This document shows positions 24,688 through 33,549 of a DNA stretch of 52,707 bases, piece after piece (the first letter of the stretch is position 1; each line of letters begins with the position of its first letter). This DNA is from Leuconostoc lactis KCTC 3528 = DSM 20202. Its GTDB lineage: Bacteria > Bacillota > Bacilli > Lactobacillales > Lactobacillaceae. The position numbers and the translations under genes are program-made. The notes below the pieces were generated by a model that was not told the DNA's origin, did no database searches, and saw only the letters and a list, made by a program, of their open reading frames with translations. The DNA lies in the NCBI RefSeq assembly GCF_014651235.1, contig NZ_BMWM01000011.1:1-52707 (forward strand). Reading direction: 5' to 3'.

Positions 24688-25896
24688 TTATGACTTAAAC
24701 CATAAGGTATCCAAAAAGCCACTAAATATTAAGAAACTGACCATCACGACGTTAAACGTCAAGAAGATGGCAAATGCTTCTGTGAACTTGTTATGTGGGA
24801 CATGGTGCTTCTTCTTATAACGCAACCAGGCATCATTGATGACCAGACCAACACCGTGGAATAAACCATAAACGATGTAGTACCAAGTAATCCCGTGCCA
24901 GAATCCCATCAATAACATGTTCGAAATATAGGCGACATTTGATAGCGTGATGCGGCTTTTAAACCACTTGTTCTTCATCATTGTGAAGACCAAACGCATG
25001 AAAACGTAATCACGGAACCAAAATGACAAGGTCATGTGCCAACGATTCCAGAATTCCTTCAAGTTTTTTGACAAGAACGGCTTGTTAAAGTTCATTGGTA
25101 GGGAAACGCCCATCACGTAACTGGTTGCGACGGCGAATAGTGAGTAACCCGCAAAATCAAAGAACAAATCAAGCCCGTAGGCATACATCACTGGAATTAA
25201 CCACCAAGTCCACCCATGATGGATGCTGCCAGCAGCTAATGCTAGGCTTTCCACCTGCGGTAGAATCAATGTCCCAAAAATGTAGGCCAAAACGAACTTG
25301 TACAAGAAGCCAAGGAAGAAATACCAAACCGCTTTTTCCAGCAGTTCCAAGTACTTCTCACGCGTTGGGACAGTCGCCACATCCTTTTCAAAGCGCCGAT
25401 ACCGATCAATCGGTCCTGACGAAATGGAAGGCATAAAGAGCATAAATCTTAGAAACAGCAAGGGATCAAAGTTTTTAATTGAGCCATCACGTGTTTCTAA
25501 AATCATCCCGACTGACCGGAAGGTCAGGTAAGAAATCCCCATAAACCCTAGTAAGGTTGATACATGAGTCCAATGTGTTGCTGGTGCGAGCTTAACTAGG
25601 AATAACGGTAAAATTGCGAGACCGGTGACGACATAAAAGACGCTACTACGATTCGCTTTTTGTCGATACTTGGTATACCCCAAAACCAACAGCCACTGCC
25701 ATATCATATACCCGATAATGGCAAAACCTTCGTGGTATTTAGCGCCATCAAACATCAAAACGATAAATACCAACGATACTGCAATTTCATACCAAACAAA
25801 ACGCTTCCCAAAGTACAACCCGATAGCCAATGGTGCTAACGCTAATAGCAAGTACACAAAGTACTTGGGATCAGCATACGGTTGTAAGTTAAGCAT
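24688..25896 (-). CDS. dltB: D-alanyl transfer protein DltB (MBOAT family)
   Basis: Polytopic MBOAT acyltransferase moving D-alanine across the membrane. Hydrophobic throughout; family motifs LMFDGAKYHEGF, LKEFWNRWHMTLSFWFRDYVFMR, and the catalytic His in LLMGFWHGITWYYIVYGLFHG. Start: ATG at 25896 (402 aa) is better placed relative to the GAGGTG ribosome site than the ATG at 25902, which directly follows it. It overlaps dltA by eight bases. Confidence 0.96.
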   Translation of the reverse strand: MLNLQPYADPKYFVYLLLALAPLAIGLYFGKRFVWYEIAVSLVFIVLMFDGAKYHEGFAIIGYMIWQWLLVLGYTKYRQKANRSSVFYVVTGLAILPLFLVKLAPATHWTHVSTLLGFMGISYLTFRSVGMILETRDGSIKNFDPLLFLRFMLFMPSISSGPIDRYRRFEKDVATVPTREKYLELLEKAVWYFFLGFLYKFVLAYIFGTLILPQVESLALAAGSIHHGWTWWLIPVMYAYGLDLFFDFAGYSLFAVATSYVMGVSLPMNFNKPFLSKNLKEFWNRWHMTLSFWFRDYVFMRLVFTMMKNKWFKSRITLSNVAYISNMLLMGFWHGITWYYIVYGLFHGVGLVINDAWLRYKKKHHVPHNKFTEAFAIFLTFNVVMVSFLIFSGFLDTLWFKS

Positions 25897-27421
25897 TACC
25901 ATTCACCTCAGCAATTAAGCCTTTCAAATCAATCTTACCATTAGGTGTTAACGGCATGCTGTCACGATAAATGAAGCGACCTGGTACCATATAAGGCATC
26001 ATGATATCTTCCAGTTCCGCTTTAATCGCTTGCGTCAACAAGATTGGCTTTTCAAAGTCATTCGCTTTTGGCACAATAATGGCCAACAACTGCTTAACCT
26101 TACCATCCGCATCATATCGGGGTACTGCCACGGCTTGTTCAACCCACTGGCTTTGTTGCAATTGGTGAGCAACTTCTTCTAATTCAATCCGGAAACCGTG
26201 TAATTTGATTTGGAAGTCTGTTCGACCACGATAATGCAACAAGCCATCAGCATCACGCGTTGCCAAATCACCCGTGTGATAAGCTTGCTTGCCATCAATG
26301 GTTGTAAAGGCAACCGCCGTCTTTTCTGGATTATTCAAGTAACCCTTAGATACTGATGGTCCCGCAATCACAATTTCACCCGTTTCACCATCAGGCAACA
26401 CTGCCCCATCAAGATCTTGAATGATAATGTCGGTATCAGCGTTAGCATACCCAATTGGCATCTTGTCATACTCAGCCATAATTTCTGGCGTAATTTGTAA
26501 CCCAGTCACGGCAACTGTTGCTTCAGTTGGCCCATACGTATTAAAAATCTTAGCTTGTGGGAAACGCGCCAAGAGCTTTTCTGCCGTCGTCTTAGTTAAC
26601 ACTTCACCACAGAATAAGAATGTATCAAGTTCTGGGTTCGTTTCTTGATTAAATTCTGGGTTCAACAAGGCCACATCGACAAACGATGGCGTTGACACCC
26701 ATTTGTTTAATGCCAAGTTTGGCAAAGTATGGAACAAAGCCTTAAAGTCATCAGCCGTTGCTTTTGGCAAAGCCTTCAAAGTTCCCTGTGACAACAACGT
26801 TGGCACCCAATCCATGACCGACAAGTCAAATGAATAAGGTGGTTGTGACAAGACGTTGGCCCCTGTTTGCCAACCAAAGTCGTCGCCCAACATCCAGTTA
26901 GCAAAGCTCAAGAGGTTATTGTGTGAAATCTGAACCCCTTTTGGCTTGCCCGTTGTCCCAGAAGTAAAGATAATATAGAAATTATCATCCCCTGTCACCG
27001 GTTGTGTTAACGTAAAATCAACGGGCGTTGCCATAATATCCGCGAGTTGTTGACGCGTGATAACTGGCACAGCCGTCACATCGATTGGCAAGTCATCAAC
27101 GGCAATCACCAAGGCTGGTTCCCCAATGGTCAAAATATCTAACAAGCGCTCGTCAGCAGAATTCACATCTACTGGCACATAAGCATGTCCTGATTTAACA
27201 CTGCCTAAGAAGCTGGCAACCATTTCAAATTGTTGCCCACCATAGACCATGATTGGTGCTTTATCTGTTAGCCCCATGTTTGTAATGTGTGCAGCTAAAC
27301 GATCAGATGCGGCTTTTAAATCGGCATAGGTATGTGTGCGACCCAATTCATCATACGCAACGTGATCCCCCTGATTTGTTGCGATGGCATCAATTGTCTC
27401 AATGACGTTTTTAATTATCAT
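25889..27421 (-). CDS. dltA: D-alanine--D-alanyl carrier protein ligase
   Basis: Adenylating enzyme that activates D-alanine with ATP and loads DltC. Visible: P-loop-like IIFTSGTTGKPKGVQ, NTYGPTEATVAV, the hinge and C-terminal domain YHTGDLATRDADGLLHYRGRTDFQIKLHGFRIELEEV, and the catalytic Lys in TPNGKIDLKGL. 510 aa is normal. Start ATG at 27421, 15 bases after the dltX stop. Confidence 0.97.
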   Translation of the reverse strand: MIIKNVIETIDAIATNQGDHVAYDELGRTHTYADLKAASDRLAAHITNMGLTDKAPIMVYGGQQFEMVASFLGSVKSGHAYVPVDVNSADERLLDILTIGEPALVIAVDDLPIDVTAVPVITRQQLADIMATPVDFTLTQPVTGDDNFYIIFTSGTTGKPKGVQISHNNLLSFANWMLGDDFGWQTGANVLSQPPYSFDLSVMDWVPTLLSQGTLKALPKATADDFKALFHTLPNLALNKWVSTPSFVDVALLNPEFNQETNPELDTFLFCGEVLTKTTAEKLLARFPQAKIFNTYGPTEATVAVTGLQITPEIMAEYDKMPIGYANADTDIIIQDLDGAVLPDGETGEIVIAGPSVSKGYLNNPEKTAVAFTTIDGKQAYHTGDLATRDADGLLHYRGRTDFQIKLHGFRIELEEVAHQLQQSQWVEQAVAVPRYDADGKVKQLLAIIVPKANDFEKPILLTQAIKAELEDIMMPYMVPGRFIYRDSMPLTPNGKIDLKGLIAEVNGNA

Positions 27422-27436
27422 GTTTCATTCCCTATA

Positions 27437-27583
27437 TTAAAATTCGTTGTAGATGAAGTGTCCTTGTCCCACCCCTGAATAACTATACAGGTAAACAAGG
27501 ATCAAAATAACACAAAAATAAAATAGCGTCCGACTCATAAAGTTTATAATCGGACGCTGAAAGAACCGCTTAATCAATTTCAC
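27437..27583 (-). CDS. dltX: DltX, small membrane subunit of the D-alanylation machinery
   Basis: A 48-aa frame starting at GTG (27583) with GAGGGG upstream. It has a basic N-terminus (KLIKRFFQRP), one membrane helix (about residues 20-34, LFYFCVILILVYLYS), and the conserved C-terminal motif ending GHFIYNEF. This matches DltX, encoded just before dltA in Firmicutes, whose C-terminus is proposed to help pass D-alanine to lipoteichoic acid. Position, helix and end motif all agree. Confidence 0.93.
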   Translation of the reverse strand: MKLIKRFFQRPIINFMSRTLFYFCVILILVYLYSYSGVGQGHFIYNEF

Positions 27584-27661
27584 GTTACCCCTCTTCTGTG
27601 ATTTTCATGTATAATCGACGTAAGTATGACAGTGTCTGGCACACAAAAAAATAATGAGTTA

Positions 27662-27704
27662 ATTATAACATAAATGTGTCAATCTTGTAGCATATTGTTA
27701 CAAG
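27662..27704. promoter_or_regulatory. Divergent promoter region with palindrome (dlt / EIIC-like gene)
   Basis: Minus strand: TATAAT (27667-27662) upstream of dltX, with weak -35. Between this and the plus-strand gene lies CTTGTA-N9-TACAAG (27684-27704), with matching CA/TG pairs inside: an operator-like palindrome. On the plus strand TCTTGT (27683-27688), 17 bases, TAAAAT (27706-27711) could be a promoter, which would place the palindrome over its spacer. Confidence 0.5.
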
Positions 27705-27732
27705 ATAAAATTTGCACGAAATTGGAGAAACT

Positions 27733-28947
27733 ATGCGCTATTTTCTTGTCAATGTGGCCCAGCGTTGGGAAGCAAAGTTGTGGCAAATGACTGCTTTTCA
27801 AAGTATCAAAACAGCATTACATCAATCTCTACCAATTATTATTATTGATATTTATTTACGCTTATCAGTTCAGCTTATTCTATCGCCCAATGCGCTATTC
27901 GTCAAATTATTTAAACTTGATGTGCAACCAGTCAAACCATTTTTTGATACCATAATGGTACTGTTACCGCTTGCAGATGCAACGGTTGTCCTAATTTACG
28001 TCATCGCTCTGACGCATCAGTACCTGACCGCTAATCATTATCAAAATACCAGTCTCCCTTTAATAACGAACTGTTTGGCGGTTTTCTTATTTTTTGGCGA
28101 TAAAAATCAATTTCCCGTCTTTAACGTCAATCAATACTTTGTTGTGACCTTGATTGTCTTATTGAGTAGCTACTCTTATACACGTTATGCCACTCATATC
28201 AAGCATCATCCTAATCCTTACAGTTTGCCTTATCTCATTTGGGCAGGCATTATTATTATTCTGGGCCTATTTTTACATCAACTTTTCCGGCAACAACTCT
28301 TTGAGTTCTTCTTATCCGATCTGTGGACACATCGCTTCTTTGCCTCGTTCTTAGGCCTTATCATTATTACGACTGTGGCGCCGATACTGTACCTTTTGGG
28401 TGTGGCGCTACCACCAGAACTTACTGCGCCATCATCAAACATGTATGGTGTTGATCGAAATCTCACCACCTATCTCACCACTGCACACAGTGCCTTACCC
28501 GTACCAGAAAACGTATATAGTGTTTATGGCGCCTTTACGTTATTTGGTGGGATTGGCAATGCGTTAGCCATCTGTCTCGTCTTATTATTTGCCGCTTCCA
28601 AGCAGCAACGTCGTCTAGCGAGAATTTCTTGGTTCCCAACGTTATTTGATAATAGTTACCTGTTGTTTGTCGGGGTGCCACTCTTTTTGAACCCCCTGAT
28701 TTTTATCCCGATGATTTTAGTTAATCTGATGAGTTTAGCCATTAGTTTCATTGCTATCACAACCCATTTCATTCAACCAATCGTCTTTGTCGCTCCTGAC
28801 AGTTTGCCTAATCTGCTATTGCCAACAGTTGCTAGTACCACGCCAATCCGTTCACTCGTGATTACGGTGATCATTTTGATTGGTTCTGTTCTTATCTATC
28901 GCCCCTTCTTATCCCATCTAACTCTGGAGGTACCTGGTGAAAAATAA
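27733..28947 (+). CDS. EIIC-like membrane protein of the PTS lactose/cellobiose family, degenerate
   Basis: About ten membrane helices over 404 aa. The second half resembles cellobiose/lichenan EIIC: FTLFGGIGNALAICLVLLF, SKQQRRLARISWFPTLFDNSYLLFVG, then VPLFLNPLIFIPMILVN. In transport-competent members the motif is NEPIIFG; here the Asn-Glu-Pro is NSY, so the sugar-binding Glu is lost. No EIIA or EIIB gene is near. It may not transport sugar by the PTS. ATG at 27733 has GGAG upstream; an in-frame TTG at 27712 lies before that site. It overlaps the DUF915 hydrolase gene by 11 bases and diverges from dltX. Confidence 0.7.
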   Translation: MRYFLVNVAQRWEAKLWQMTAFQSIKTALHQSLPIIIIDIYLRLSVQLILSPNALFVKLFKLDVQPVKPFFDTIMVLLPLADATVVLIYVIALTHQYLTANHYQNTSLPLITNCLAVFLFFGDKNQFPVFNVNQYFVVTLIVLLSSYSYTRYATHIKHHPNPYSLPYLIWAGIIIILGLFLHQLFRQQLFEFFLSDLWTHRFFASFLGLIIITTVAPILYLLGVALPPELTAPSSNMYGVDRNLTTYLTTAHSALPVPENVYSVYGAFTLFGGIGNALAICLVLLFAASKQQRRLARISWFPTLFDNSYLLFVGVPLFLNPLIFIPMILVNLMSLAISFIAITTHFIQPIVFVAPDSLPNLLLPTVASTTPIRSLVITVIILIGSVLIYRPFLSHLTLEVPGEK

Positions 28948-29764
28948 ACTCATCTTAATCACGAGCATTGTCTTGCTCTTGGTGCTTAGTTTTTTTAGTC
29001 ACAAAGCCATTGTCCAATCCAGTGACAAAGAAGCCAAGATTCAAAATTCACGCATGACACCCATTATTTTTGTGCCTGGTTCTAGCGCCACAATCAACCG
29101 ATTTGACGATTTATTTAAAGAGTTAAATGCCACTGGGCCCGTGCATAGTATTCTTAAGGTTCAAGTCAACGAGAATAACCAACTCGTTTTCCACGGCAAG
29201 CTCAATCCGAGAGATCGCCAACCTTTTATTGTTGTCGGCTTCCAAGATAATCGCGACGGCTATAGCAATATTAAAAAACAAACTAAGTGGCTAAACCTCG
29301 CCTTAACCGAAATCCAGAATCGTTATCATTTCCGAGACTTTTCTGCCATTGGTCATTCCAACGGCGGTCTCGTTTGGACGAATTATTTAGAACAAGATTA
29401 CGCAGCGTCGTCCTTTAATATCCCGACGCTCATGACCCTGGGTACACCGTTTAACTTCTCTGAAACCTCCATGCAACGCCGGACTGAAATGCTCAATGAT
29501 TTCATCGCCAACAATAATCAGTTGCCCGACAATTTAGTCATGTACTCAGTTGCAGGGACTGATGATTATACCGATGACGGGATTGTCCCAGTCGAAAGTG
29601 TCTTGGCCGGTAAATATATTTATCAAAACAAAGTCAAATCATATACGCAAATTACCGTTTCTGGGGCAAATGCGCAACATTCGAGTTTGCCCGAAAACCC
29701 GGAAGTCGTCAACCTGATTCAAACCAAAGTCATTAAAGCCGGCCAACGTCCTGGTCAAAAATGA
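28937..29764 (+). CDS. DUF915 alpha/beta hydrolase, secreted or membrane-anchored
   Basis: 275 aa with an N-terminal signal/anchor helix (about 4-21, no lipobox Cys). The alpha/beta hydrolase fold has IIFVPGSSAT (oxyanion region), nucleophile Ser141 in AIGHSNGGLVW, an acid in TDDYTDDGIVPVES and a His in NAQHSSLPENPEV. DUF915 proteins of lactobacilli are described as cell-surface hydrolases; the substrate is unknown. GTG start with GGAGG upstream inside the previous gene, so the two are co-translated. A terminator follows. Confidence 0.85.
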   Translation: MKNKLILITSIVLLLVLSFFSHKAIVQSSDKEAKIQNSRMTPIIFVPGSSATINRFDDLFKELNATGPVHSILKVQVNENNQLVFHGKLNPRDRQPFIVVGFQDNRDGYSNIKKQTKWLNLALTEIQNRYHFRDFSAIGHSNGGLVWTNYLEQDYAASSFNIPTLMTLGTPFNFSETSMQRRTEMLNDFIANNNQLPDNLVMYSVAGTDDYTDDGIVPVESVLAGKYIYQNKVKSYTQITVSGANAQHSSLPENPEVVNLIQTKVIKAGQRPGQK

Positions 29765-29806
29765 AAAAGCACGCTGTCTTTATTAAGCAAAGACAGCGTG
29801 CTTTTT
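29764..29806. terminator. Bidirectional terminator between DUF915 gene and helicase gene
   Basis: AAAAAGCACGCTGTCTTT / AAAGACAGCGTGCTTTTT, an 18-bp perfect stem with a seven-base loop. Confidence 0.93.
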
Positions 29807-29824
29807 ATTATTATGATGAGCGGT

Positions 29825-31189
29825 TTAGGCGCCACCGCGCTTTTTGTTTGACTTACGTACTGCACGCATTTCTTCACGCTTGGCAATACGACGATCCATT
29901 TGGTTTTTCCGTTGAATAGCTGACTTGATTTGACGCTTATAGCCAGGCTTCACGACCTTTTTCTTCTTTTTAACCATCCCCACCATCGTTGGGTCAAGCT
30001 TTCTTGTGGTTGCGACACGTTGTGTTCGCGCACGGCGATCTTTTACCGGTACGAATTCCCCGTTCTTCAACTGCATGGCCTTGAAATCAATGCCCAAAGC
30101 TTCAAGCTCTGCTACTTCGTCTTCTTCATCTGGACCATACAACGTAATCGCCAAACCAGGCATGCCATTACGACCTGTTCGGCCAACACGATGAACAAAG
30201 AATTCCAGTTCAGATGGGATATCATCGTTAATGACGTGAGAAACCCCTTCAATATCAATCCCACGCGCCGCCAAGTCGGTTGCGACAACGTATTGGAATT
30301 CTAAGTTTTGAATCGCCTTCATCACACGACGACGTTCACGTGGTTCAATATCACCATGAATTTCAGCAACCTTCAAGCCACGGCCACGCAAATTAGAAGC
30401 GATTTCTTTGGCACGATCCTTGGTATTGGCAAAAATTAGGGCCAAATAAGGGTTCCCCGTCGTTAAGACTTGGTAAATCACATCGTTTTTATCTTTTGAC
30501 TTTGTGGCTAACAACCAATTTTCAATCGTGTCAGCAATGACTGTTGAGACTGGAATCGCTTCAAAAAGCGGGTTTGCCATATATTTCTTTAAGAACGGCT
30601 TGAGCTTTTCTGGCATTGTAGCACTAAAGACCAATGTCTGTAAGTCTTTTGGCATTGCACCGGCGATATAATCTACTTCTGTCAAGAAGCCCATGTCAAG
30701 GGTCATATCTGCTTCATCGACGACCATGGTGTGCACAGCATGTAGCTTCAAGGCACCAGATTCAACCAAATCTTTAATTCGGCCAGGTGTCCCGATAACA
30801 ATTTGTGGTTGGTTGTTTTCCAACTGCTTGATTTGACGGAGCTTATCCGTCCCACCAACATATTCAGCAATTGTAATATCGGGATTGAGCTGTGACGCAA
30901 AGTCCTTGGCTGCTTTTGTAATTTGAGCAGCCAATTCACGTGACGGCGTTGTAATGACTGCTTGTACGTATTGGCGGTCTTGTTCTAATTGGTTAAAAAT
31001 GGGAATTAAAAAGGTATGCGTTTTCCCTGAACCTGTTTGTGATTGGCCAACGACATCCTTGCCTTGTAAAATCGCTGGAATTAATTTTGCTTGGACAGGG
31101 GTTGGCTTGGTGAAGCCAATCTTAGTCAACGCAATAATGATTTCTGGTTTTAAATTAAATTGTCCAAATTGGTTTGCAGTTTCTGCCAT
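29825..31189 (-). CDS. DEAD-box RNA helicase (CshB/YqfR-like)
   Basis: ATP-dependent RNA helicase. Motifs in order: Q motif (FTKPTPVQ), I SQTGSGKT, Ia TPSRELA, II VDEADMTLDMGF, III FSATM, IV LIFANTKD, V ATDLAARGIDIEGVSHV, VI HRVGRTGRNG. The basic tail of about 60 residues (KKKKKVVKPGYKRQIKSAIQRKNQ...) binds RNA. 454 aa. ATG at 31189 is chosen; the TTG just before it is not needed. Co-directional with nrnA, 24 bases downstream of it. Likely role in cold growth, RNA decay or ribosome assembly by family. Confidence 0.93.
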   Translation of the reverse strand: MAETANQFGQFNLKPEIIIALTKIGFTKPTPVQAKLIPAILQGKDVVGQSQTGSGKTHTFLIPIFNQLEQDRQYVQAVITTPSRELAAQITKAAKDFASQLNPDITIAEYVGGTDKLRQIKQLENNQPQIVIGTPGRIKDLVESGALKLHAVHTMVVDEADMTLDMGFLTEVDYIAGAMPKDLQTLVFSATMPEKLKPFLKKYMANPLFEAIPVSTVIADTIENWLLATKSKDKNDVIYQVLTTGNPYLALIFANTKDRAKEIASNLRGRGLKVAEIHGDIEPRERRRVMKAIQNLEFQYVVATDLAARGIDIEGVSHVINDDIPSELEFFVHRVGRTGRNGMPGLAITLYGPDEEDEVAELEALGIDFKAMQLKNGEFVPVKDRRARTQRVATTRKLDPTMVGMVKKKKKVVKPGYKRQIKSAIQRKNQMDRRIAKREEMRAVRKSNKKRGGA

Positions 31190-31213
31190 CAATTTTCTCT
31201 ACTTTCATTCTAC

Positions 31214-32206
31214 TCAGTTTGTGGCTGAGGTAACTTCTTTGTCGCCGCCTTGTTCAAGCAAAGCAGCATTGACACTATTGATCAAACGTTCAATATCTTC
31301 AGCGGTTTGTGCCCAGGCACCAGAGGCCATTGGATGGCCCCCACCCTCAAATTGGTTCGCAATTTTGTTAATGACAATCGTCCGTGAACGGAGCCGCACA
31401 CGATAATTGCCTTCATCTTGTTCTTCAAAAATCGCCCATGCCTTAACCTTGTCGATTGTCGCCGGCAATGGCACAACAAACGCCGTGCCTGAATCTTGCA
31501 GATCAAATTGTTCCAAGAGTGCTTTGGTTAAGACCACATAGGCAAATCCTGATGGTAAAATCGTGAGGTTTTGCAGCACATAACCCGACAATTTAGCAGC
31601 ATTTTCCGAAATTGTTGACATATGGTGCAAAACAGCTTCGTAGTCGAAATCATAACCAAATAATTCTGATACCACGCGGAAAGTTTCTTGATCCATACTG
31701 TACATGAAACGCCCAGTATCACCGACAATGCCAATATACAATAAACGAGCCGCCTTAGCGTTCATAACCAAACCTTGGTCTTTGAGCGCTTCATAGAATT
31801 CATAAATCATCGTACTTGTCGCTGATTTACCTGCTTCAACCCATTGCCAATCCCCATAAGGTTCATCATTGGGATGATGGTCGATTTTAATAATTTCTAA
31901 TCCGTTTGGCCATCTTTGATCATCGATTCGTGGCGCATTGGCGGTGTCCACCACAAGGACCAACGCATCACGATACATTTTATCGGGCACGTCATCCATA
32001 AAGGTGTCATCTTCACTCATCCAAGCTAAGCCTTGGACAGCCTTCCCAACTGCATAAATCTGCTTGTCTGGAAAACTAGCTTCTAAAATCGCCTTTAAGC
32101 CCAATTGCGCACCGTACGCATCAGGATCCGGGCGTTGGTGGCGATGAATAATAATGGTGTCATATCGCTTTATTTCTGCTAATATTTGTTCTTCAATTGC
32201 TGACAT
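31214..32206 (-). CDS. nrnA: DHH-family oligoribonuclease / pAp phosphatase NrnA
   Basis: Bifunctional enzyme degrading nano-RNA and dephosphorylating 3'-phosphoadenosine 5'-phosphate. Visible: DTIIIHRHQRPDPDAYGAQLGL (the DHH superfamily metal site), VVDTANAPRIDD, the DHH motif itself in KIDHHPNDEP, GIVGDTGRFMYS, and the C-terminal DHHA1 substrate site EGGGHPMASGA. 330 aa is normal. ATG with AGAAAG upstream. Its transcript runs into the DEAD-box helicase gene, an RNA-turnover pairing. Confidence 0.92.
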   Translation of the reverse strand: MSAIEEQILAEIKRYDTIIIHRHQRPDPDAYGAQLGLKAILEASFPDKQIYAVGKAVQGLAWMSEDDTFMDDVPDKMYRDALVLVVDTANAPRIDDQRWPNGLEIIKIDHHPNDEPYGDWQWVEAGKSATSTMIYEFYEALKDQGLVMNAKAARLLYIGIVGDTGRFMYSMDQETFRVVSELFGYDFDYEAVLHHMSTISENAAKLSGYVLQNLTILPSGFAYVVLTKALLEQFDLQDSGTAFVVPLPATIDKVKAWAIFEEQDEGNYRVRLRSRTIVINKIANQFEGGGHPMASGAWAQTAEDIERLINSVNAALLEQGGDKEVTSATN

Positions 32207-32257
32207 TAATCTATCTTTCTCGTGTTATCTTAAATTTATCGTGACTATATGTATACT

Positions 32258-32266
32258 AGTATAACA
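32258..32266 (-). promoter_or_regulatory. Extended -10 promoter of nrnA-helicase
   Basis: TGT TATACT on the minus strand inside a palindromic stretch (TATACTAGTATA), about 50 bases before the nrnA ATG, in the gap after dinB. Confidence 0.4.
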
Positions 32267-32269
32267 TGT

Positions 32270-33355
32270 TTAAAACAAGGTCATTTCTTCAAAACCGCTT
32301 GGCTGTAAATTACTCATTGACAGTCCTAATAAACGAATGGCATACGGGCCTGTTACCACCTCATCAAAAATCGCTTGAGCTGTATTCACCAAGAGGTCTT
32401 CAGCAAGCAACCAAGGTTCTACCTGTGTGATTGCCCGGGTTGTGGTATGGAATTTTTCATCCCGAATTTTAACATTTAACGTCCGGCCAACCAACCCACG
32501 AGCCTTCAAAGCCGCAATCATACCACTCGCTAACTTTTTAAATTCGGCACGTACCAGTTCATCATGGTGTAAAAACTGCGCAAAAGTTTCCTCTTTACCC
32601 ACTGATTGCTGTTGGCGTTGCCACTTGACTTCACCAAAATGGACGCCACGCGCCTGCCAATAAAGATTTTCACCCAACTTACCAAACTGCGCCACTAACG
32701 TTTCGCGTGATAGTTGCCGTAACGTGGCACCATCAAGTACATTAAGGGCTGCTAACTTAGCTTGCGTTTTCTCACCGACCCCGCGAAATTCACCAATCGG
32801 TAAATGATCTAAAAAAGCCAGGCGGTTTTCCGGCGTAATCACCGTCACGCCGTTTGGCTTATTAAATTCAGATCCCAACTTCGCTAATAGTTTGTTATAC
32901 GATACGCCCACCGAACTAGTTAATCGTGTTTGTTTATAGATGTCATGCCGTAACTGTGCGGCCAGCATTGCGCCTGACAACGCATTGTCGGTCACATCTA
33001 AGTAAGCCTCATCATACGCCACCGGCTCAATTTTTGGCGTAATTGTCCGAAAAACGGCATGAATTTGCTTAGAAATGGCTTTATATTTGGCAAAATCAGG
33101 GGTCAGAAAGATCCCGTCTGGCGCTAAACGCCGCGCTTCTGCGGATCGCATGGCCGAATGAATGCCAAGTTGGCGCGCGACATAGTTCGCCGTCGTCACC
33201 ACCCCACGACCCCCAGTTTCTGCTGGATCACGCGAAATAATTAATGGCTGGTGGCGTAATGCCGGATTGTCACGCATCTCGACTTGGGCATAGAAGGCAT
33301 CGATATCAACATGGAGAATTTTACGTGTATCAGTTGTCAATAAAAACTCTGTCAT
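32270..33355 (-). CDS. dinB: DNA polymerase IV
   Basis: Y-family translesion polymerase. Visible: HVDIDAFYAQVEMRDNP (first catalytic Asp), YDEAYLDVT (catalytic Asp/Glu), SVGVSYNKLLAKLGSEFNKPNGVTVI, the helix-hairpin-helix region LPIGEFRGVGEKTQAKL, and the little-finger domain ending in LGLSMSNLQ. 361 aa is normal. A perfect Gram-positive LexA box lies 22 bases upstream of the start, so it should be SOS-induced. Confidence 0.96.
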   Translation of the reverse strand: MTEFLLTTDTRKILHVDIDAFYAQVEMRDNPALRHQPLIISRDPAETGGRGVVTTANYVARQLGIHSAMRSAEARRLAPDGIFLTPDFAKYKAISKQIHAVFRTITPKIEPVAYDEAYLDVTDNALSGAMLAAQLRHDIYKQTRLTSSVGVSYNKLLAKLGSEFNKPNGVTVITPENRLAFLDHLPIGEFRGVGEKTQAKLAALNVLDGATLRQLSRETLVAQFGKLGENLYWQARGVHFGEVKWQRQQQSVGKEETFAQFLHHDELVRAEFKKLASGMIAALKARGLVGRTLNVKIRDEKFHTTTRAITQVEPWLLAEDLLVNTAQAIFDEVVTGPYAIRLLGLSMSNLQPSGFEEMTLF

Positions 33356-33377
33356 ATCCCTATCTTATCACATTTAA

Positions 33378-33391
33378 CGAACATAGGTTCG
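33378..33391 (-). promoter_or_regulatory. LexA (SOS) box of dinB
   Basis: CGAACCTATGTTCG on the minus strand is an exact match to CGAACNNNNGTTCG. A TTGTGC -35-like hexamer overlaps its upstream side. Confidence 0.88.
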
Positions 33392-33411
33392 CACAACGTG
33401 GCCGAATGCCA

Positions 33412-33543
33412 TAAAAAAACCCCTGACCGAAGAGGGCAATGGTCAGGGGATGATAACTGTAGCTATCGATTTATCAATCAGTAATTGGGGGGCTGATTGA
33501 AACATTACTAGGGGAGTAATGAAACTCAAATATCTTTGAGTAT
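33412..33543 (-). ncRNA. Candidate small regulatory RNA with C-rich loops
   Basis: Minus-strand transcription unit of about 130 nt with no coding frame. A -10 TATAAT lies at 33555-33550 (weak -35). In transcript order the structures are: stem ACTCAAA/TTTGAGT (33541-33524); stem CATTACT/AGTAATG (33521-33503) with loop CCCCT; 8-bp stem TCAATCAG/CTGATTGA (33500-33474) with loop containing CCCCCC; terminator stem CCCCTGACC/GGTCAGGGG (33449-33420) with loop ATTGCCCTCTTC and a T7 tail (33419-33413). C-rich loops that can pair with Shine-Dalgarno sequences are typical of Gram-positive trans-acting sRNAs (RsaE/RoxS, LhrC). I know of no named family matching this one. It ends just before the dinB LexA region. 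Confidence 0.65.
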
Positions 33544-33549
33544 ATTTTT

